A stretch of 64,000 nucleotides of DNA from Auricularia sp. M13 (GCA_037042915.1 CM073197.1:2542001-2606000), one strand, 5' to 3'. Positions 21,586-36,539 are shown, numbered from the stretch's first letter. A program made the numbers and translations. The notes: generated by a model not told the origin, from the letters alone.

Positions 21586-22744
21586 ATGCCGTCCTCCAGC
21601 GCCCAGCCCATCGCCATCCCGTCCGCCCGGGCCGCGGCCGACGCCCATCAGCCACGGTCGCCGCCTGATGCCCTCGCCGACTACGGGCCCTCGTCGCCCA
21701 TGGCAGTCGCGTCGTTCGAGCAGCGCTTCTCGCTGGGTCTCAGCCCGCGCTCGTTTGGGTGCGTGTCGCTCGCATGCCCGTCACGTGGCTGCTGACACGC
21801 TAGCAGCTTCGATGCCGCATCCGCGCTCAACGACACGGCATTCGCAGAGACCCTGCTGCTGCACGAGGACATGGTGAGCACCGTATATGCGGCATATCTC
21901 GCAGCCGCTGACTGACTGCAATCAGTGCCGCAACTACTCGTGCTGCGGCCTGGCGCTGCTCGACCTGCACCAGCTCGTCGAGCATTTCGAAGAGAAGCAC
22001 GTCGTCGTGCTCGACGACGAGGACGCCGCGGACATGCTCTCCTCCGGCGGCTTCGACCTCGGCGTTGCAGGCGACATGGAGCTCGACCACGAGGGCCATC
22101 AGCCGATGCCGGCTTACAGCAGCAGCAGCAGCGCCACCGCCGCGTTCGACACCTCCGTCCTCGTCGCCCGCCGCCCGCACGCGGCGTCGCGCAGCGCAAC
22201 ATACATGCCCTACCCGCCGCGCAACAAGCTCAGCGCGCGCGTGCGCATGTCTGACCTGCCGTGCGCGTCGCCCGCGGTGCTCTTCTCGCCGAGCAACACG
22301 CCCTCGCCCGTCGTCTCCCGCGCGCCCTCGCCCGACCTCGTCCGGCGACACAGCAAGCTCAGCATCGCGTCCGAGGACACCGCCGAGTCGGACGGCCCGT
22401 CGAGTACCATGCCGCGCATGAAGGCGTACAAGTGCCCCAAGGAGGGATGCAACAAAAGCTACAAGCAGGCTAATGGTCTCAAGTACCACTTAACCCACGG
22501 GCAGTGCAATTTCGCGCCCATCGACCCCAACTCGGACGAGGTCAAGCCGTACTTGTGCCAGGCCGGCTGCGGCAAGCGCTTCAAAAACATGAGCGGCCTT
22601 CGTGCGTGCTCGCCCCCCGCTCGTCGTCCGCATCTCGCGCTGACTCCATATTATCATGCAGGATACCATTACCAGCACGCCGGCGAGCACGGCAAAGTCG
22701 GCCTCGCGCTCCTGCAAGCTGGTCAGCTGCCCACGGCGTCTTGA
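21586..22744 (+). CDS. Sfp1-like C2H2 zinc-finger transcription factor
   Basis: A nuclear C2H2 protein whose fingers resemble those of yeast Sfp1, a regulator of ribosomal protein and ribosome-biogenesis genes. Four exons (21586-21758, 21804-21873, 21926-22601, 22662-22744) total 1002 nt, giving 333 residues. An N-terminal half-finger-like segment reads CRNYSCCGLALLDLHQLVEH, with a CX4CC...HX4-5H pattern. A Ser/Pro-rich linker follows (SPAVLFSPSNTPSPVVSRAP). The C-terminal pair is KCPKEGCNKSYKQANGLKYH and CQAGCGKRFKNMSGLRYHY, the second split by the last intron. A HGQC insertion between the fingers is typical of Sfp1 relatives. Whether it regulates ribosome synthesis here is inference. Confidence 0.88.
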
Positions 22745-23506
22745 TCGTTTCTCCCTCGCCCGTCTCGGGGCTCATCTCAAAAAGTACATTTGTTCACCCG
22801 GAAGGAAGCGCTCCGTCTATTTTCGCCCCCGATCTCACATTCATTATTATAAAGTATGCATGCTGCCGGTAATCTTCTTGCATTGTTGCATCTGCATCTG
22901 AACCTTTACATACCGCATCCTGCTCTCAACACTGTCCTGTTCATCCCGTACCTGCCGCCCCGTACATTGCATTGTTTCCGCCCACCGCCATTCCCTCCCT
23001 CCCGCTCTGAATCCCTCCCGACACTCACTCACCCCTATCCCGTCGTGTACACAGTTCTCTAGTCCCGCTTACAGTACTGTGCGTCGTGGGCACGCCTGAC
23101 AGGTGGTTGCAATCCACTCTTCTGAACATAGAATCCAGATCCGCGCGCGCGCGTGCTCCCGAGTAGTGCCATGGCCATGGCCAGTGCTGCCTATTCAATC
23201 AGGCAATCTCGTCCGGGCAAGGGCACGACTGAATTGTGCATCCCCGCGAGATTCGAACTCGAAGAAGGGAATGGCTGCGGCTGCATACTGACAAACTATT
23301 TGGGACGCGAACGTCAATTTCTTCCTGAGCCTCATGATCAGACCTCAGGCCTCAGGGCAGGCTCCGCCGTCGCAAATGGTATCATAGAGAATATGGATTT
23401 GATCATACTAAGCCAAGGCGTTACAATACAGAAGATGAGAATGCAAGAAAGCACATGCGGCAGTCAAACCGAAAGAAAGCGACACGAGAGGCACGACAAC
23501 AAGCAT
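22745..23506. other. Intergenic, about 760 bp
   Basis: Lies between the convergent 3' ends of the Sfp1-like gene and FunK1 copy B. It holds a tRNA-like B-box match near 23250 (see rejected items) and no gene. Confidence 0.45.
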
Positions 23507-26301
23507 CTACGTGCCACGACCGAACCAGAGAGACTTATCTTTCCAGAAGATACTGCGCAGCGCCTTAGCAGACTTCGCATGGCAATGCGCGGCGGCGTCG
23601 TACGGCTCCACGGGCTCGTCCTTGGGCAAGCGGACTTCTTCGGCGACGTCCTCAGCATCGTCCGCAGTGGAAGCATTACCGTCCGTCTTGGAGTGATCCT
23701 GCAAAGCCTCCAGTTCAGATTGCGGCGCCGGGGTGTCATTCGCGGAGAACAGTGCGTCCGAGTCATTGCTGGTGGTAGCGGTGGGCAATAAGCACGACGG
23801 TTTGGTTCTCTTCGCGTCCCGAACGTCGTCCGAGTCGCTGTCGACCATAGCAGCTGCCAGGGCCTCCGCCTTGCGCTTTTGGCCGACGGAAAAGCGGGTT
23901 TCTCTCGTGGTCGTAAGGCCCGTCGCCGCCCGCCTCCCCGTAGGCGTCACGAATTCCCGGACTATATCATCGAAGACGGTGGTGATCCTCGGCGCCGAGG
24001 TGGATAGGCGGACGAGCAGAGATTCGGCCTTCCCGCCGTCGAGCTTGAACCAGAGAATCAAGCGCCGGAAGGCGACGTGGACGTGATTCCGGTTCCCAGC
24101 CATGATTCCGCCCTCGCCGCAATAGAGGTGCCACGGTATCGTCCAGTAGTCGGCCATGTGCTCAAAGAGGAGCTCCAGACGCTTTAGCGCCGGCGCAAAT
24201 AGGTTGTTATGTGCCTTTCCTTCCACCCAGATTTCGCGGGCTGTCGTCGTCTCAGGGTCCATGTCCGTCGAGTGCTTCAACATTGCCGCGCAGAGAATCT
24301 TGAAGGTATTGGATTCTTTGGACACGGCGCCAAGCGGCAGAGCGCGCGCAAACGAGTAGAGGAATATCCAGTAGATGGACTCGGCATCGTGCCGCCAGTC
24401 GTGACGGATTTCAGGAATGATTATTTCGGAAGCCTTCTTGTCGCTCCTGATCCGCTCGGCCGCCACTACTTGTTTGAACTTCTGGATGAAGTCGCCGTCG
24501 CCGTTCGGAAAAGCACGGTCAAACAGCTCGAGTTGTGGCTTCTCGACAGCTTCAAGAGCCTCGAGGAGGTCGCCCAGAGGCTTGTAGTTGAATCTTCGTT
24601 CAGCAGAATGAGCGGCCAGGTATGCAGATACAAACATTGGTGTGCCCTTCAAGTTACCAGCGCCAGTCAGCGAACGAGCGATCACGAGCGACAAGGATTT
24701 AGCTTACGACTGTCTTCGTGACATCAACTGCTCCAGTCTCTAACTCAATAAATGTCGTCGCGTGGTCGAGGTCGGTCAAGAGCACACAAGGCTGCCCATT
24801 CTCGTCGCCGCTGGTGATCATGAGGTTGTTACAGCTGGACAGGGACGAACGACGTACAAGATCTTCTTGATGCATGGACGTTCTAAAACACAATTCTTGC
24901 CGAGTACCGGGTGCGTCGTAAGGTAGTGCTGCGGCTTGCACATAACGTTGAAGTAGCTAACATCGCGATGCAGAACCCCGAGCTCGCAAATATGAGCATG
25001 GACTGTTTGTCGTTAGCAATCTAGACATGGCGAAAAGTCAAGGTCAACGTACCTTCGATCAGGTCATACATGACATCCAGCAGGTCCCCGGCGGTTTCGC
25101 ACTGGCTAAGCGGCTGTCCAATGCTACCAAGATGCAAGATGTCCTTGACGCGCCCGATGGATTCATCTTCCCCCGAGAGATGGAAAACGGCGGTCGAGTC
25201 CGCACCACGCACGCTCGTGTCCGGATGATGGCGCACCAAGCCGGGCACCCAACCATGCTTATGCAACATATCAAGCAGCTGTTTTTCCGTCAAGCGCGAG
25301 GTAGTGCGTTGCCAGGAAAGCTTCCAAAATCCTTCGACGATACCGGTATCAAAGTTTGCGTCCAGTTTGGCCAAAAAATCGGGGTCGGTGCCAGGGTCGT
25401 TCTTGGGCAGGCGTCCAATCTCGAAGCAGGCAAAGGTAGTCCGCCCAGGAGCGGTGCCGACGTGGAATGGCATAACCGCGACGCCGGTGCCCGCTTTGCG
25501 GATGTCCCAGCGATGAAACTTCTGCTGCGCGACGCAATACTGCATGTCGATGTCTCGTTCATCCAGTGAGTGGTAGACCTGCACGACGTGCGCAATCCAT
25601 GGCTCCAGCTTGTCCCAAGGGATAGGATCGGACTCGATCATGCCGCAGGGATTGAGCGAAGCAAGCTTCACGCGTCCCCGCTCGAGAGAAAAACCATGCA
25701 CGGTGGTCAGATCGGGCCTGTAACGCTTGAGGCCAGTAAGGTAGGTCTTCAGCTGACCACCCACGGTGCCCGCGTCGAGCACCCTCTTGAGCTCTCCGAC
25801 TTCCAGGAGCACGGACCAAGGTTGGAGCGATATATACTTTGGATTCGCGAGCGCGAGCAGTAGCTCGGCGGGTGACCCGCGGAAGCCGCAGACGTCGGGC
25901 TTGACTTCTAACGCGAGGTAGTCTCCTCCAGGAGGATTGTGGGGCCGCAGCGTGAAGATGACCGCGTCGCCTTTGCGCAAGCCGTGCGTATAATACGCTG
26001 CGCTGATGGAGTTGAGAAGCTGGACCGTGGGGCCGTATAACGCTTTCTCGAGGGTTGGGGGCAATCAAAGCAGCGCCTTGTGACTGGTCTTTACCTCGGC
26101 ATCCGCGACGATAGCGTCGAGTATCGGTGTGTCGGGCACCTTCTTGGAATTCGTGCTGGCCAAGGGGTCAAGTACGGAGTCAACGTAGCCGTCCATGCGA
26201 GTCGCGTCAACGATGGCGGCCGATATTTTGTGCTGGACCTTGGAGTAAAGGTTGTCCGGCGGCGGCTGGCGTGAAATTTTCAGAGGCGAGTTCACTGTCA
26301 T
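23507..26301 (-). pseudogene. FunK1-type protein kinase, copy B, interrupted by a nonsense codon
   Basis: Full-length counterpart of copy A, with the same ATG (26301) and intron layout; the C-terminus is complete here. After the kinase core (LLTDLDHA, then GTPMFVSAYLA), the C-lobe shows RHDWRHDAESIYW, characteristic of FunK1 proteins. A Ser/Asp-rich tail with a basic KRTKPS patch ends at 23507. At 26065-26067 codon 79 is TGA, where copy A has CGA (1915-1917). This C-to-T change at a CpG cuts the product to 78 residues. The rest of the frame stays open, so the lesion is recent. A shorter product from an internal start cannot be excluded. Confidence 0.78.
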
Positions 26302-26665
26302 GACGATGAGCAAGCCAGTAAGGGGCGCGCAAGAGAATGTGGCGACAGAAACATCAGCGTAGAAGCCCACCTTATATATGTATCCGCTTAGCCGAGGCGT
26401 GGTACGGACAATTGAGGATTCGGAGGTCGTGGTTCAGCAGCAAGACGTGTTGACTCCGCCCGGAATCAGCCGGTCGGCACATGCAATTGTTGGTGGTGCC
26501 GCAAACTTCCGAGGCCCGTACGCCCGCTGCCTTCAAAGTATGAAGATCTTGCTATTCCCATCCCTTTTCTAGCTTCCAAAAACGTGAGAATATGTGCGCC
26601 AGATCTAGAATTGCTCGAAACATTTCACAAATTCACTTCCACAACGCTTCCATTGGCCACTGAGA
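24149..26665. repeat. Segmental duplication, right copy (direct repeat of 1-2505)
   Basis: Direct repeat of the left block. The right boundary is near CGCTTCCATTGGCCAC at about 26665, after which the two loci differ. An indel of about 20 bp at 26485-26510 (AATTGTTGGTGGTGCC present here only) marks the end of the nearly identical tract. Confidence 0.9.
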
Positions 26666-26744
26666 TTATTGATAGCTACACGCCCCTAACTCAGAAACAA
26701 CTCAGAGACCTGTTACATATTCACGTATCACCGAAGCGTTGCTA

Positions 26745-27936
26745 ATTTTCCGGTTCAATGTCGGCTTGGCAAGTGGCATCCGTGACAACGCTCACTGTAC
26801 GGACATGCGTTCCCGCGACCAGGATCCGCTGCTGGGGGAATGCTGACGCCATACAGTGAACAAGTTCCCGAAGAATAGGAGCGTGATTTTTGCCGTCCGT
26901 GGTCGCGAACGCACCGCTGAAGGTGCCCATGGCGATCTGCGCCTCATCTAGGGCGACGAACTGGAGTCAAGAGGTCCGCGAAAAAAAAATTCTTGACACA
27001 GGGCCGAAAATCCAGAGAAGCTCTCAAAGGGACCCCCCTCCCCCCCCCCATTTGCTTCCGAAAAGGTTCCGTTCCGTGTTATCAAGCTGGTTTTGTTGTT
27101 TTTTTAGGCTCCGAGAGCTGCTACAGTCTGTATGTTCATGTTCAGTGATTGTCGTTTGCTCGGAACCGCAGGACCGAACCCTCGGCCGAGCATCTGGCAC
27201 CGATCCGGTTGTTCCGCACTTGGCTCCGACCAGGCTCCGACAAGCCAACCGTTGCAGGAAAGCGGAGAATAAGACCCGAATAAGCAAATTTAGCCTCTAA
27301 TGACTTGCTGAACACAATCTGGGATGTGCTGTCGGATCTTTATTGACAAAATTTCATGAATTCATGGCCCAAAAAAAATCCAAATAAGCCCTCGTCGGAG
27401 GCACCCCCCCCTCCCGCCTCGTGTATCGGATTTTGCCGATGCGGACCTCTTGACTGGAGTTGGTAAGCGAGTTGTGCAATGGCCTCCTGCGTCTCTGCGA
27501 TCAGCATTTCGAGCGGGAATAGTCCAAGTTGCTCGGATATGAGGGCAAATGTCTCGTACTGAAGCAGCGCGTATGGTCGCAGCTGAAGCAGGAATCAGCG
27601 ACGCCGTAGCACGTCCTCTGGCAGGCCCAAACTCGTCCCATTCGAGCAAAAGTGGTTCAGAGCGAGCAGGCGCGTGAGAAATATGCTGTAAAACGCGTTA
27701 TGAGTTGTTTCTCGATTTTGAAGGAGTTTTTCCTTCGAGAAGTGCGCCTTCCGTCGCAACCTTGGTGTCGAGTGGTCTTGATACATCCCTTCGTCGATAT
27801 TGAAGAGGGACCGATCGTTGAAGGTTGAGCTGATGTCCACTGATCCGTATGGACTCGCCGCACGATGGGTGAAGCAGGTGAAGTAAAGCCCCCAGTGGCC
27901 TATGATCCTCAGAGATGCAGTATCACTTCCGGGCAA
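26745..27936 (-). pseudogene. Truncated Crinkler-like P-loop NTPase copy, split by a transposon
   Basis: Minus-strand relative of the gene at 6624-9217, covering WGLYFTCFTHRAASPYGS to VAGTHVRT...VTDA. The 5' end is replaced by unrelated sequence, so Walker A is lost. A TGG-to-TGA change ends the first frame right after LPEDVLRRR (about 27597). The 485-bp element at 26968-27452 sits just before FVALDEAQ (Walker B). The 3' half of the gene is missing after VTDAT. It lies upstream of, and on the same strand as, FunK1 copy B. Confidence 0.88.
26968..27452. mobile_element. 485-bp non-autonomous inverted-repeat DNA transposon (hAT-like MITE)
   Basis: Bounded by perfect 12-bp terminal inverted repeats, CAAGAGGTCCGC at 26968-26979 and GCGGACCTCTTG at 27441-27452. 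They are flanked by an 8-bp target-site duplication ACTGGAGT at 26960-26967 and 27453-27460. The intact NTPase gene has the single uninterrupted site (AACTTCAGTTCGTC on the coding strand), which confirms an insertion. An 8-bp duplication is the hallmark of hAT transposases. The interior has homopolymer A and C runs and no coding capacity. Confidence 0.9.
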
Positions 27937-28257
27937 GAGAAACGCTTCCAGGGAGTGATATGATATACGAATCCAGATAATCTGCTGTTCTCAGGTCCTA
28001 TTGTGCCATCCCCGGACACTCACGAAGGAGAGAAGAGCAGGAACCTCGAAGGGCTTAGTCAGCAGAGTGCATCCAATAGAAATTGCTGAGATCGACTATG
28101 TCTTGGGGTGACTGAATTTCTCGAAACAATAAGCAATGAGATCGGCGCTGAAAAGCGCACTTAGATGCTGAGTTGGGCCGAGTCGTGGTGTGAGACGGTG
28201 GGATGCATGCAAGAGAGCCGGATTTGGGTTTGTGCCTTGTTTCCGACGAGCCGCCTT
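27937..28257. other. Intergenic, about 320 bp
   Basis: Upstream region of UBR1. No recognisable element. Confidence 0.4.
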
Positions 28258-31200
28258 ATGTCGGCCTTTTCGTCGCTGTTCAGCAAGACGATGCGGGGGT
28301 CGCCAGCGCGCGAGCGCACTCCGGCCGACGGGCTGAACAGGCTGCGCTACGCGCTCGAGATGATGCCGCGCGACAAGGGGTACCAGCTTGACCACGCGAC
28401 GACGCGCGCCGACGTGCTCGCCGAGCTGTACGACGCCTTCTGGGGGCCGTACGCCCACTTCTTCCTCCCGCCCAACATGCCGTCCATTGCATCCAACACG
28501 CTGCTCTCCCAGGCGCAGCATCTCGCGCCGCCGGCCACGGAGCAGCCGTCGCCCGTGCACGGCCGGTCGTGCGCGCGCATCCTGGCCAAGGGCGAGTGCT
28601 GCTACCGCTGCAAGTGCGCGGACCCATGCTGGAGCTTGGCGCGTTTCTCATCTGTTGCCATTGCAGGGACTGCGCCATCGACGACAACTTCGTGCTCTGT
28701 TCGCGCTGCTTCCACGCGACGGACCACACCGGCCACACCGTCACGTTCTACCTCGTCCAGCAGCCAGGCGAGTGCTGCCACTGCGGCGACCCCGAGGTCT
28801 GGCGCGTGCCGCTGCAGTGCCGCTTCCACCCCGTCGACGAGCCCAAGCCCGCGCCGCCGACGCTCGGCACGCGCCCCCTGGACCCCTGGCAGATGAAGCA
28901 GTCCGCCCGCACCCACCTCCCGATCGAGCTGCGCGACGCCATGAGCCGCACCATTGCCTACGCCATGGACTTTGTCCTCGACACGCTCGACTTCTCCCCC
29001 GACGAGACCCTCCTCCCGGAAAGCGAGACCGAGCTCAGGCTGCAGCCCACGGCCGATCCGATGCACAAGGAGCTGTTCATGATCCTCGTGTGGAACGACG
29101 AAAAGCATTCCTTCGACGAGGTCCTCACCATCATCATGGACGCGACGTCGTGTACACGCGAAGTTGCCCTGCAGATGACGAATCGCATCGAAGAGCAGGT
29201 ATGTTATGCCACACATTCATCCTTGACGTGCGACTCACTCTTCTGCAGGGACGAGAAGTGGTCCTGACGTACCGAGACACGGAAAAGTTGCTCGAAGTCG
29301 CGCACTTGATCGCTAACATTGACATGGGCGTCACCGTGCGCCGCGCTTACGACACTTTCCGCGAAGAAATGGCGAGCGCCATTATTGAGTGGCTGCTGGA
29401 TCTCATGTCCTGTCGCGTTGTCGGGGACCCGATGCTCCTGCGTGAACTCGTCGCCGAGCAACTCCTCCAACCTCGCAAGAAAGACAGCAGCTCTCTTGCC
29501 ATCAATCCCGAGGCGTCCAGACTTTACTCGGAAATCAATAACCCGGCTCGCGTAGACTGGCTTTTCTTATACCACACGCGCCTATGGAAGCGTCCGCGCT
29601 TGAACCTGAAGCAGATGTACGCTGCGATTCTAGCAGTCAGCCACGACCACAAGCTTGCTCTGGGTAATGTTGCACCTCGTAGCATGGAATCTTGACTGAT
29701 AGATTTCCCAGCCGACCATTTTGCCAGCGTATACCATCGCTTAATCGACTCGTACTTGCTGACCGACCGTGAGGCCGAAACATCCATAAAGTTCTTTGCA
29801 CTACAGGTCTTCACTGTGCCCTCCATCGCCGCGCATTGCGTACGACAGCACCAGATCGTCACGCGTATCCTGGAGATGATTACGGCCTTCTTCACGAACC
29901 AGATCTCGAACAAACGCATTCTCTATCCGCCGAACCTCAACACGGAAGTCGACGTGGACTCGATGCCGTTCAAGAGCAAGCGCTTCATGCCCATCTTCAG
30001 CGACCTGCGCTACATCTGCAGCAGCGAGGCCGTGCAGCGCATCATCGTGCGCAACCCGACTTTCATCCAGCAGTTCGGGCGCGTGTGCCAGATGTTTATG
30101 GGGATCAACGCCAACAAGCGCGCCGTGGCCAACCACGTCGAGTACGAGACCGACGCGTGGATCAGCGTGTTCAACGTCACGCTCTCGCTCTCGCGCGTCG
30201 TCAAGGTCTACGGCGAAGCGTACGCGCGCGCGACGACGAGCGAGCTGGCCAGCGCCATCCTGGCCGTCACGCACCAGATTCTGCTCGTGTGCACCATGAC
30301 GGAGGCGCGCCTCGAGAAGGACAAGTACGGGCACATTCAGTACCATACGATTCCTTTCGGCGGCAACAGCTACACCATCGTGGACTTTTCCGTCCTCAGC
30401 GGATGGGTCAGCTTTCATCATGCGCTGCATTGGCTACTGGCGGAGCTGTTTAAGCATGTCGACTTGCTCACGCACGAAAAACTGTCTGAGATTGGTGCCA
30501 CCAGCCTTCGGGATGTCATCCGCCGCCAGGCGAGCGAGAAGGCGTTTTTGACCGTCATTGACTTTCCTCTGAGAGGTAGGCATGCACACCTCGCTGAAGT
30601 TTCGGCATCATGCTCACATTTGTTTCCCAGTCGTCGCGATGATTGCGCAAATTCGCACGGGCCTGTGGGTTCGCAATGGCTTTGCGATTCGCGGACAATT
30701 GCTCCATTACCGCGAGCTGATGCTGCGCGAGCTCTGCTACGACCAGGACCTATTTATCCTCCAGTCGGCCTTTGTGATTTTGGACTCGGACGTCGTCCTC
30801 GTCAGCATGCTGGACCGATTCGAGCTGCGCGACTGGTTTAGCGGCGTCATCGTGCACCCGGCCTACGAGGGTCCTCATTTGCTATCCATGGTCGAAGAGT
30901 TCCTCTACGTCGTCATCGCCTGCGTGGCTGAGACCGGCGCGGCGAACAAGCTGTCCATGGCGGCGTCCGTCCGACGAGAAATCATCCATGCGCTCGCGGC
31001 GGGACCATGTTCCTTCACCGACCTATGCAAGCGCGTGGCGGAGCGCATGGTCGACGATGTGTGCTTCGAGAAGGTGCTGCTGGAGGTCGCGACGTTCAAG
31101 TCACCTGACGGCCCGAACGACTCGGGCATGTACGAGCTCAAGGACGAGGTGTACGACGAGGTTAACCCGTTCTTCTACCACTACACGCGCAACAAACGCG

Positions 31201-33952
31201 AGGAGGTCGAAGGCATCCTCAAGGCCCGCCTGCGCAAGGCTTCTGGCGACGCCGACCCCGTCATCGTCCCGAAGCCCATCGTCATTCCGAAGGGACCCTT
31301 CATCACGCTGCCGTGGGTGCTCATGACGGAGGTGTTCGTCCAGATCGTCTTCTACTCCATCCACAACGTGCTCGTGCAGACCGAGAGCGCCGGCGCCGTG
31401 CCCGCCTCAGCAGACGCAATTCTTGACCAGGCGCTGTATCTCATCATGTTCGGACTCGTGCAGCATCCGGAAGAGTTCCCGAAGTACGTCGTCAGCCGCA
31501 GCTTCGAGAACGGCGTCACGGTGTGGCATGTCCTCGCGGCGCTCGCGCGCACGCCCATGTTCAAGTCGCATAAAAAGCGGCTGGAATGGTGCCTCGACCG
31601 TTGTGGGGACGCGCTGCCGGTGGAGGTGCAGGCTGCACGGGCGGCTGCCGCGCAAGCCGAGGCGCGCAATACGAACGATGCGGACGCGGCGAAGAAGCGC
31701 GCGGCACAGGCGCGCAAGGATGCTATCATGAAGCAGTTCGCCGCGCAGCACCAGAGCATACTCGAGCAGCTCGAGGACGAGGACGAGTTCGAGGACGACG
31801 GCGACCAGGCGACCGAGAAGCCTGAGTCGTACGGAACCTGCATCGTGTGCCAGGAGGAGCTCGACAACTCGCGCCCGTTCGCCGCATTAAGTCTCCTGCA
31901 GCCCAGCAAGTTCTTACGGCGCGCCTTGGACAACACGCAGTCGTTCTTGCACGGACCGTTCGGCCACTCGTTGGACCATCGCCATGGCGCAAAACCGAAT
32001 GCGTTTCCGCCGTTGGAACCGTACACGGGAACGGAGCCGCCACTCGCCTTCAACGGGTTCCCTGCATCGCAGACGAAATTCGGGATGCACGCGTCCGAGT
32101 GCGGTCATATGATGCATCTCGAATGTTTCACCGTCTACACGCTATCGATTCGCCAACGGCATCGCTCTCAAGCTCAGCGCAACCACCCCGAGAATATCCA
32201 GCGAAAAGAATTCATCTGCCCGCTGTGCAAGAGCCTCGGCAATGCCATTCTTCCTGTCAATGTCCCGGATGTTCGCATGGCTGGGGAGCAGAACTTCTCG
32301 GAGTGGATACGGTCGATGGGCATCAGCTTGCTGCGCGCGCCTGCCGAACGCTTGGTCGACCAGCTGCAGTACAAGACTGGGAGCGGTGAGTTCGTCTTTT
32401 GGGCAGCCCAGGATACGGCGTACCCGATTTTGCCCAAGCACGATAACTCTGAAGGCGACCCTCTGCACAAAATGGTGGATACTGTGATGTTTTCTGCCCG
32501 TTCTGTCTCTGGACAGTCGCGGCACCTACGCGACCGCCTTGAGCCTGAGGTTGGAGAACGCGGTGCGGGCATGTATCTTCCGGAGGATCTGTGCGCCTAT
32601 ACGCTCGCCTGCATGGAGGTTGCTCAGAGAGGAACGACGTCTACCACGCCGATAACGGATTTGTCGGAGACCTCCGTGCGACTTCTTCGCGGCCTGGTCG
32701 CTGTTCTGACGAAGTTGGGCACCTTCCATTTCCGGGACCGCCTAGACGGTGGCCGTCCGTCGATTCGACAGGCGATTATGAAGCGCTTGCTTCCTGAATG
32801 GCGACGAGAGCCCGCTCTTCACTTGCCCTTCTTGCTACGAGATCCTGTGACCATTCTCTTCGAGACCGCCGCTGTTGCCCCGGAGATTCTGCGCTACGTT
32901 ATCATTTTGTGCTACTACGCGTGCGTAACGCGAACAGCACTTCGCTTGGTATCACACCTGGGGAAGCCGTCGCTGGTGGACACCAACGCGTCCGGAGCGA
33001 TAGACTCTGCCGCTATTTTCGGTGACATCCGGACATTTGTCGCTTCAATCGCTCGACACTCACCCACGCTGGACCACACGGCGCAACTGGTGATGACTGC
33101 CCTGGGCCCTGAGGCTTTCTCCCGATTCCTGTACTCGCACTCGCTTCCCTTCCTTCGCCGCGCAGCCATGCTTCTGAAGGCCATCGTTCCCTCGGCTCTG
33201 CGGCCTGTTACGTCCTCCACTACCGATGAGTATGGACGGTTGTTAGAGATGCTCGCCATTCCGCCCATATCGCAGTTAGCCGGCCAAGAGGCGCTGCAAA
33301 ACGTCCTTGCGGGCTGGTGCTCGCATTACGGCTTCGTATACTCGCCTTCCCCTCTCGACTTCACCATATCGCTCGAGCACCCAGGCGTGTACAACCTCAT
33401 AACGCTGCCGCCGGCCCTCGACACGCTCTTTGTGCAGGAGAAGACGATGATATGTCCCCGATGCAAGACGGTGCCGAACGACCTCGCCGTCTGCCTTATC
33501 TGTGGCACCATAGCGTGTTTCCAGAGTCACTGCTGTCGCGACGTCGATGCTCGTGACAAGGGAGAGTGCAACATGCACACTAGAGAGTGCGTATTCACAC
33601 TGTTCAGTGTGATGACCGCTGACCATATCGCAGTTGCGGCGGCGTGATTGGTTTATATTTCCTGGTCAAGCGCTGCGCGCTGTTGTACCTCTACGCCGGC
33701 AATGGTAGCTTTGCCCACGCACCGTACCTGGACGTGCACGGCGAGATCGACTTTGCGATGAGGTGATTGCGGTTTCCTTGTTCTCCGATACCGTGACTAA
33801 CTGACTGGGCAAATAGGCGCGGTCGACGCCAATACTTGCACCCGCTCCGGATGGAGGATATCCGAAAGGTGTGGCTCAACCACGGCATCCCAACGTTCGT
33901 GGCGCGCAAGCTCGACTCGATGATTGATAGCGGCGGATGGGAGACTTTTTGA
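28258..33952 (+). CDS. UBR1: N-recognin E3 ubiquitin ligase UBR1
   Basis: E3 ligase of the Arg/N-degron pathway, recognising destabilising N-terminal residues and ubiquitinating the protein with an E2 of the Rad6 type. Seven exons (28258-28613, 28667-29198, 29249-29663, 29712-30575, 30631-33586, 33634-33762, 33817-33952) total 5388 nt, giving 1795 residues. The UBR box spans about residues 100-175 (GRSCARILAKGECCYRC, LCSRCFHATDHTGH, GECCHCGDPEVW). A ClpS-like segment follows near 250-320 (FMILVWNDEKHSFDEVL). The RING-H2 runs from CIVCQEELDNSRPF at about 1126 to FICPLCKSLGN at about 1250. A C-terminal Cys/His-rich cap includes CPRCKTVPNDLAVCLICG, HTRDCGGVIGLYFLVK and LYAGNGSFAHAPYLD. Length matches fungal UBR1 proteins. 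Confidence 0.96.
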
Positions 33953-34200
33953 TCATGACTGAGTACTGAGCACTCGTTGGGCACTGGGAATTGTCGATGT
34001 CGACGTCGTTTGAATGGACTCTGCTCTCTGTTACACCACTGCGCTCTCCTGCATTTGTTCTCCGTCATGTTATCGCCCTGCAACTTGTCTGTCCTGTATT
34101 GATAGCCGCGATATGATATTTTGCACTTGCTCCTATTCCCCTTGTCTCTGCGGCCGCGGCATCCCACGCATTATTGTATGCAAATTGGCTGGAGTACTGA

Positions 34201-36437
<2,237 letters not shown>

Positions 36438-36539
36438 TCAGCTGCGACTAGGTACAACTGCAGCTGAAAGGAAGAGGGTACTGTAATGTTACAACATGAA
36501 TTCCAGAATTACTACAGTTCTGTACGCGCTCGAAAGAAG

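Noticed and set aside
23245-23265. tRNA gene on the minus strand: GCGAGTTCGAATCTCGC looks like a T arm with a B box.
   Set aside because: No matching 5' acceptor strand, D arm or anticodon arm lies at the right distance, so at most it is a tRNA-derived fragment.
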